DNA from: Gammaproteobacteria bacterium
Lineage (GTDB): Bacteria > Pseudomonadota > Gammaproteobacteria > SZUA-140
Assembly: GCA_003230195.1 (NCBI GenBank)
Contig: QIHH01000231.1
Span: 1-17,883 of the forward strand
Reading direction: 5' to 3'
Length of the DNA stretch: 17,883 nucleotides
The notes beneath the pieces were generated by a model that saw only the letters and a list, made by a program, of their open reading frames with translations, had not been told where the DNA came from and made no database searches. The translations under genes and the position numbers were made by a program. This document shows positions 15,803-17,883 of this stretch, piece by piece (the first letter of the stretch is position 1; every line of letters starts with the position of its first letter).

Positions 15803-16505
15803 CTATTTCGTACCTAGATTCTTTTCAATTTCCTTCACCTGATCAATCCTCACTTGCTCAAATTTCACGGGTGAGAAATACTTATTAAAGCTGTGGGGCC
15901 GATCATGATTATAGTACCCAATAAACCCATCAACTAACCATTTCATTTCAAGCATCTCAATCAATCGAGAATGCTGATAAATTGTTTCGACCTTGAAAGT
16001 TTTAAAAAAACTTTCAATGACTGCATTATCCCAACAGTTCCCTCATCGACTCATGCTTTGCTTTAAGCCCCATGCTTTCAGTAATTTTCGATAATCATTA
16101 CTGATAAACTGACTACGCTTGATCAGTATGCACCATTAGTCCCTTAGATGGCTTACGGCTCCACAATGCGCGCTGTAAAGCTAATTCGGTCAATTCAGAG
16201 CGCATATGGGGGGCAGTTGCGAACCCAACTACCCGTCGCGAATAAAGATCGACATATGCTGCCAGGTAAAGCTTTCCTTGCAGCATCTTAATTTCAGTAA
16301 TATCACCTACCCAAACTTGATTGGGGTAACTCACTTCGAAGTGCCTATTTAAAATATTCGGCATAATCCGAGGATCATTAACTGCTGCAGTGCTTTGTTT
16401 TTTTAAACTTTTTCTGTGTTTTCACTGCTAGTCCAAGGATTGACAGTATCTTGCCTATTTTACGACGACTGATTCGCTTGTCATTTTTATGTAAAAGATG
16501 GCCCT
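15803..16505 (-). pseudogene. IS3-family transposase orfB, truncated and frameshifted
   Basis: Minus-strand fragments of a DDE integrase-type transposase. After a fragment GHLLHKNDKRISRRKIGK that lacks the normal first 90 or so residues, the frame shifts near 16390. It then gives NQVWVGDITEIKMLQGKLYL with the first catalytic Asp, then YVDLYSRRVVGF. A one-base insertion at HTDQ (near 16123-16130) breaks the frame again, with QFISNDYRKLLKAWGLKQSM in the next frame, and an in-frame stop follows before GNCWDNAVIESFFKTFKVE with the catalytic Glu. It ends at a TAG (15805-15803). Several lesions make it non-functional. Confidence 0.8.
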
Positions 16506-16797
16506 TTATTCCTCGAGGCTGGCAAAATACGCTGTGGCTTTTTTTAAGATATCACGCTCTTGGGTTGCTTTTTTAAGCGCTGCTTTCAAGCGTGTTATTT
16601 CCTGTTCAGGTGCCTCATTATTGAGTTGAATTTTCGCTATATCATGCTCTTCCTTCTTTATAGCTACGAATCCAGCTGTACACTGCGGAATCAGGAATAT
16701 CGTGTTCTCGGGCAACTTGTGCCGCTGATTTATTCCCAATTAAAACCGCATCAATGACGTCTTTCTTTAATTGTGGGTCGTATTTTCTGTTGGCCAT
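16506..16797 (-). pseudogene. IS3-family transposase orfA, frameshifted
   Basis: The ATG at 16797 (ribosome site AGAGGA) starts MANRKYDPQLKKDVIDAV, an IS3 orfA helix-turn-helix domain, followed by SAAQVAREHDIPDSAVYSWI. Around 16645-16668 a one-base insertion sends the frame to a TGA at 16644-16642. The leucine-zipper half (EITRLKAALKKATQERDILK) continues in a neighbouring frame to a TAA at 16508-16506. Confidence 0.8.
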
Positions 16798-17024
16798 GTT
16801 TTATCCTCTTCTAGGTGATATGATAATACGGGATAGTCTAGCCACTCCAATGTGCCGGGCTTAGACAAAGCAAGTAAAAGCAGTACCCATATATAGGCAC
16901 TGCGATTGAGTGCAATAAGCGCCTTACTCTAACAGACATTTATGCACCCTGCTTCGCACGGCAAATAAATGCTTACTAAGTTTAAAGGTAGCTTGCTGAA
17001 AAATGTAAATATTAGGGGTAAATA

Positions 17025-17258
17025 ATGAGAGAAATTGGTGAAAAAAATATTGGTGAAAAGTTACAAATTCTTCTGGAGGAGAAGCATCCTCTCGAAGAAG
17101 ATATCGGAATATTAAATGAAAAAGGCGAACTCTTAGGAGTTGTCATTACAAAAGAGGCTTACAATTTTTTTCTAAAAAAAGTAGAAGAAGAAGAAGACCG
17201 AATTGATCACGAAACTATTGAAGCGTTTCATAAATCAGGAGAAAAATATGACAAATGA
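17025..17258 (+). CDS. Probable antitoxin, Phd/RelB-like
   Basis: A 77-residue acidic protein, the first gene of a three-gene module ending in a RelE/ParE toxin. The middle, ILNEKGELLGVVITKEAYNF (29-48), has the strand-turn-strand-helix look of Phd/YefM antitoxins (a sentence like I-x-x-x-G-x-x-x-x-V-x-I-x-x-x-x-Y). The tail is a charged helix (KKVEEEEDRIDHETIEAF) of the kind antitoxins wrap around toxins. AGGGG at 17014-17018 precedes the ATG. It overlaps the next gene by 11 bases. Base composition is A-rich, unlike the first 11 kb, suggesting acquisition. It is probably DNA-binding and self-repressing, but the assignment to Phd or to RelB is not firm. Confidence 0.65.
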   Translation: MREIGEKNIGEKLQILLEEKHPLEEDIGILNEKGELLGVVITKEAYNFFLKKVEEEEDRIDHETIEAFHKSGEKYDK

Positions 17259-17394
17259 GATGGAAGAAGATTTCAAGGACTTGCAAGACATAAAGAAGCA
17301 GAAAAGGGAGCAGCAGGATTCCAATGAACAAATGCCTGATTGGGAGTTTGGAAAGGGTGTTAAAGAAAAAGAGGTGAAGAAGCGTGACGTATGA
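17248..17394 (+). CDS. 48-residue highly charged small protein in TA module
   Basis: The ATG at 17248 follows a clear AGGAG ribosome site within the end of the previous gene (spacing about 6). The product (MTNEMEEDFKDLQDIKKQ...) has many Lys, Glu and Asp and almost no hydrophobic core apart from the short MPDWEFGKGV near the C terminus, so it is likely unstructured or a single helix. Both neighbours overlap it: its start lies 11 bases inside the upstream gene and its stop 11 bases inside the toxin gene. That nesting indicates translational coupling and argues for a real gene. It is not a recognised family; by position it may be a second antitoxin, as PaaA is in paaR-paaA-parE modules. Confidence 0.6.
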   Translation: MTNEMEEDFKDLQDIKKQKREQQDSNEQMPDWEFGKGVKEKEVKKRDV

Positions 17395-17644
17395 AGTCAA
17401 CTTTAGTAAAAAGGCTACAAAGGCTTACAGAAAATTACCAGCAGATATTCGGCTCAGAATAGATCAGAAAATTGACTATCTAAGAAACGCGCCCCGTGGT
17501 CATGACACTAAAAAACTTTCCGGTCATGAAAATGCATACCGCACTAGAGTTGGTAGCTATAGAATAGTATATGAAATTGAAGACGAAAAATTATTGGTAT
17601 GGATACTGGATGTTGGACCAAGAAGTTCTATCTATCAAAAATAG
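17384..17644 (+). CDS. RelE/ParE-family toxin
   Basis: An 86-residue toxin with the RelE/ParE fold pattern: N-terminal YEVNFSKKATKAYRKLP, a central helix region, KKLSGHENAYRTRVGSYRIVYEI (43-65), and the C-terminal VGPRSSIYQK. The conserved basic residues Lys43-44, Arg53, Arg55, Arg60 and Arg80 and the terminal Tyr84 fit ribosome-dependent mRNA interferases of this superfamily; a ParE-type gyrase poison cannot be excluded. The start is GTG 17384, with GAGGTG at 17371-17376 seven bases earlier, overlapping the previous gene by 11 bases. It is intact. The antitoxin is one or both of the two preceding genes. The module ends just before transposon-end repeats. Confidence 0.85.
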   Translation: MTYEVNFSKKATKAYRKLPADIRLRIDQKIDYLRNAPRGHDTKKLSGHENAYRTRVGSYRIVYEIEDEKLLVWILDVGPRSSIYQK

Positions 17645-17645
17645 T

Positions 17646-17827
17646 GAGGCTGTAAAAACAATTGTGGAGGCTTGTAAAGAGGGTGTAATCAAACTGTGTA
17701 GCTGCCGTTTCGAGGAGACTGAGAGAGACTGTAAATATTTCTGTTTTGAAGGTCGGTCAGCACAGAAAGCCAGAATTTTGCACCTTCATTTTCGAGGCTG
17801 TAAATCAAACTGTGTAACTGCCGTTTC
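17646..17827 (+). repeat. Cluster of IS256-type transposon-end repeats
   Basis: Five copies of a GAGRCTGTAAA-like sequence occur in the same orientation at 17646, 17667 (GAGGCTTGTAAA), 17679 (GAGGGTGTAA), 17725 (GAGACTGTAAA) and 17794. Two of them continue into a 28-29 base direct repeat (17684-17711 and 17799-17827) that differs by one gap and one mismatch. The last copy abuts the transposase stop, so it is the true end of an element; the others look like degraded ends of related copies. Confidence 0.6.
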
Positions 17828-17883
17828 TAAATATGAGGTGCTAACTGCTCCTCAAACTCAATCATAAAGCGATTGAGTGCTGG
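17794..17883 (-). mobile_element. IS256-family-like element, right end only
   Basis: The terminal inverted repeat begins GAGGCTGTAAATCAAACTG at 17794 and the element runs off the window on the right. Inside it is the end of a minus-strand transposase. Assignment to the IS256/mutator type rests on the transposase tail and the GAGxCTGT terminal pattern, so it is provisional. Confidence 0.5.
17827..17883 (-). CDS. Transposase C-terminal fragment (IS256-like), runs off right edge
   Basis: The minus strand gives 18 residues ending in a TAG (17829-17827): PALNRFMIEFEEQLAPHI. The pattern of Ala-Leu, Phe-x-Ile and Phe-Glu near the C terminus resembles the end of IS256/mutator-type transposases. The stop lies immediately inside the terminal repeat, as is usual in such elements. 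The rest of the gene is outside the window, so its integrity is unknown. Confidence 0.45.
   Translation of the reverse strand, partial: PALNRFMIEFEEQLAPHI

Larger units (their letters stand above)
15790..16849 (-). mobile_element. Decayed IS3-family insertion sequence
   Basis: The ends are related inverted repeats. The + strand from 15790 reads TGGAATGGCAACACTAT, and the minus strand from 16849 reads TGGAGTGGCTAGACTAT. ATG flanks both sides (15787-15789 and 16850-16852), fitting the 3-bp duplication of IS3 elements. Both transposase frames are broken and part of orfB is missing; the 1060-bp length is below the usual 1.2 to 1.3 kb. The element cannot move by itself. Confidence 0.8.

Noticed and set aside
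17571..17867. 98-residue plus-strand ORF after the toxin
   Set aside because: It begins inside the toxin in another frame and runs through the transposon-end repeats, so it is not a gene.
16899..17880. 12-base direct repeat GCGATTGAGTGC flanking the TA module (near 16903 and 17869)
   Set aside because: Several exact 12-base repeats are expected by chance in an 18-kb window, the second copy lies in the transposase coding end, and flanking similarity does not extend.
16850..17883. Integron cassette array with attC sites around the TA module
   Set aside because: No pair of RYYYAAC and GTTRRRY core sites with the required inner symmetry is present; the repeats seen are IS256-type ends.
1..17883. 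CRISPR array
   Set aside because: No regularly spaced identical repeats with unique spacers were found; the only clustered repeats are the degenerate, unevenly spaced transposon ends at 17646-17827.

Overview
The window looks like chromosomal DNA of a gammaproteobacterium. The evidence is the gene content: a DsbA-type oxidoreductase with CPHC, a MoxR/DUF58/TgpA-type transglutaminase operon, an mpl-ubiX pair, fructosamine kinase, and a Wza/Wzb/Wzc capsule or EPS export set. A periplasmic pseudoazurin suggests a respiratory (possibly denitrifying or sulfur-oxidising) lifestyle, but that is inference; I cannot name the species.

Layout. Positions 1-73 hold the start of an unrecognised minus-strand gene. 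Positions 277-912 encode DsbA, and 1195-2013 an endonuclease/exonuclease/phosphatase-fold protein preceded by a tiny overlapping ORF. A 153-bp non-coding element with 18-bp inverted ends (2053-2205) fills the next gap. Positions 2322-6793 form one plus-strand block: MoxR ATPase, DUF58 protein, membrane transglutaminase, and a small cyclic-nucleotide-binding-fold protein. A pseudoazurin (6896-7342) follows and ends at a strong hairpin (7351-7385) shared with the convergent minus-strand block: a five-helix membrane protein, mpl and ubiX (9944 back to 7399). A fructosamine kinase (10115-10993) follows on the plus strand.

From about 11.1 kb the window becomes accessory in character. A Wzb-like tyrosine phosphatase lies on the minus strand. 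Its upstream side is occupied by a decayed IS630-family transposase, and it can only start at TTG. Divergent from it are Wza (12257-13456) and the Wzc tyrosine kinase (about 13475-15748), which would build the export channel and its phosphorylation-controlled regulator. The long wza upstream region carries a perfect 18-bp palindrome, further hairpins and a plausible promoter. Glycosyltransferases expected after wzc are not seen; instead there is a decayed IS3-family element (15790-16849) with recognisable ends and a 3-bp target duplication.

The right end (17025-17644) is an A-rich three-gene module: a Phd/RelB-like antitoxin candidate, a 48-residue highly charged protein, and a RelE/ParE-family toxin. 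It is followed by an unusual cluster of five GAGRCTGTAAA-like sequences. The last of these is the terminal end of an IS256-type transposon whose transposase C-terminus runs off the window. The tripartite toxin-antitoxin module, the repeated transposon-end cluster and the small inverted-repeat element are the least conventional parts of the window.
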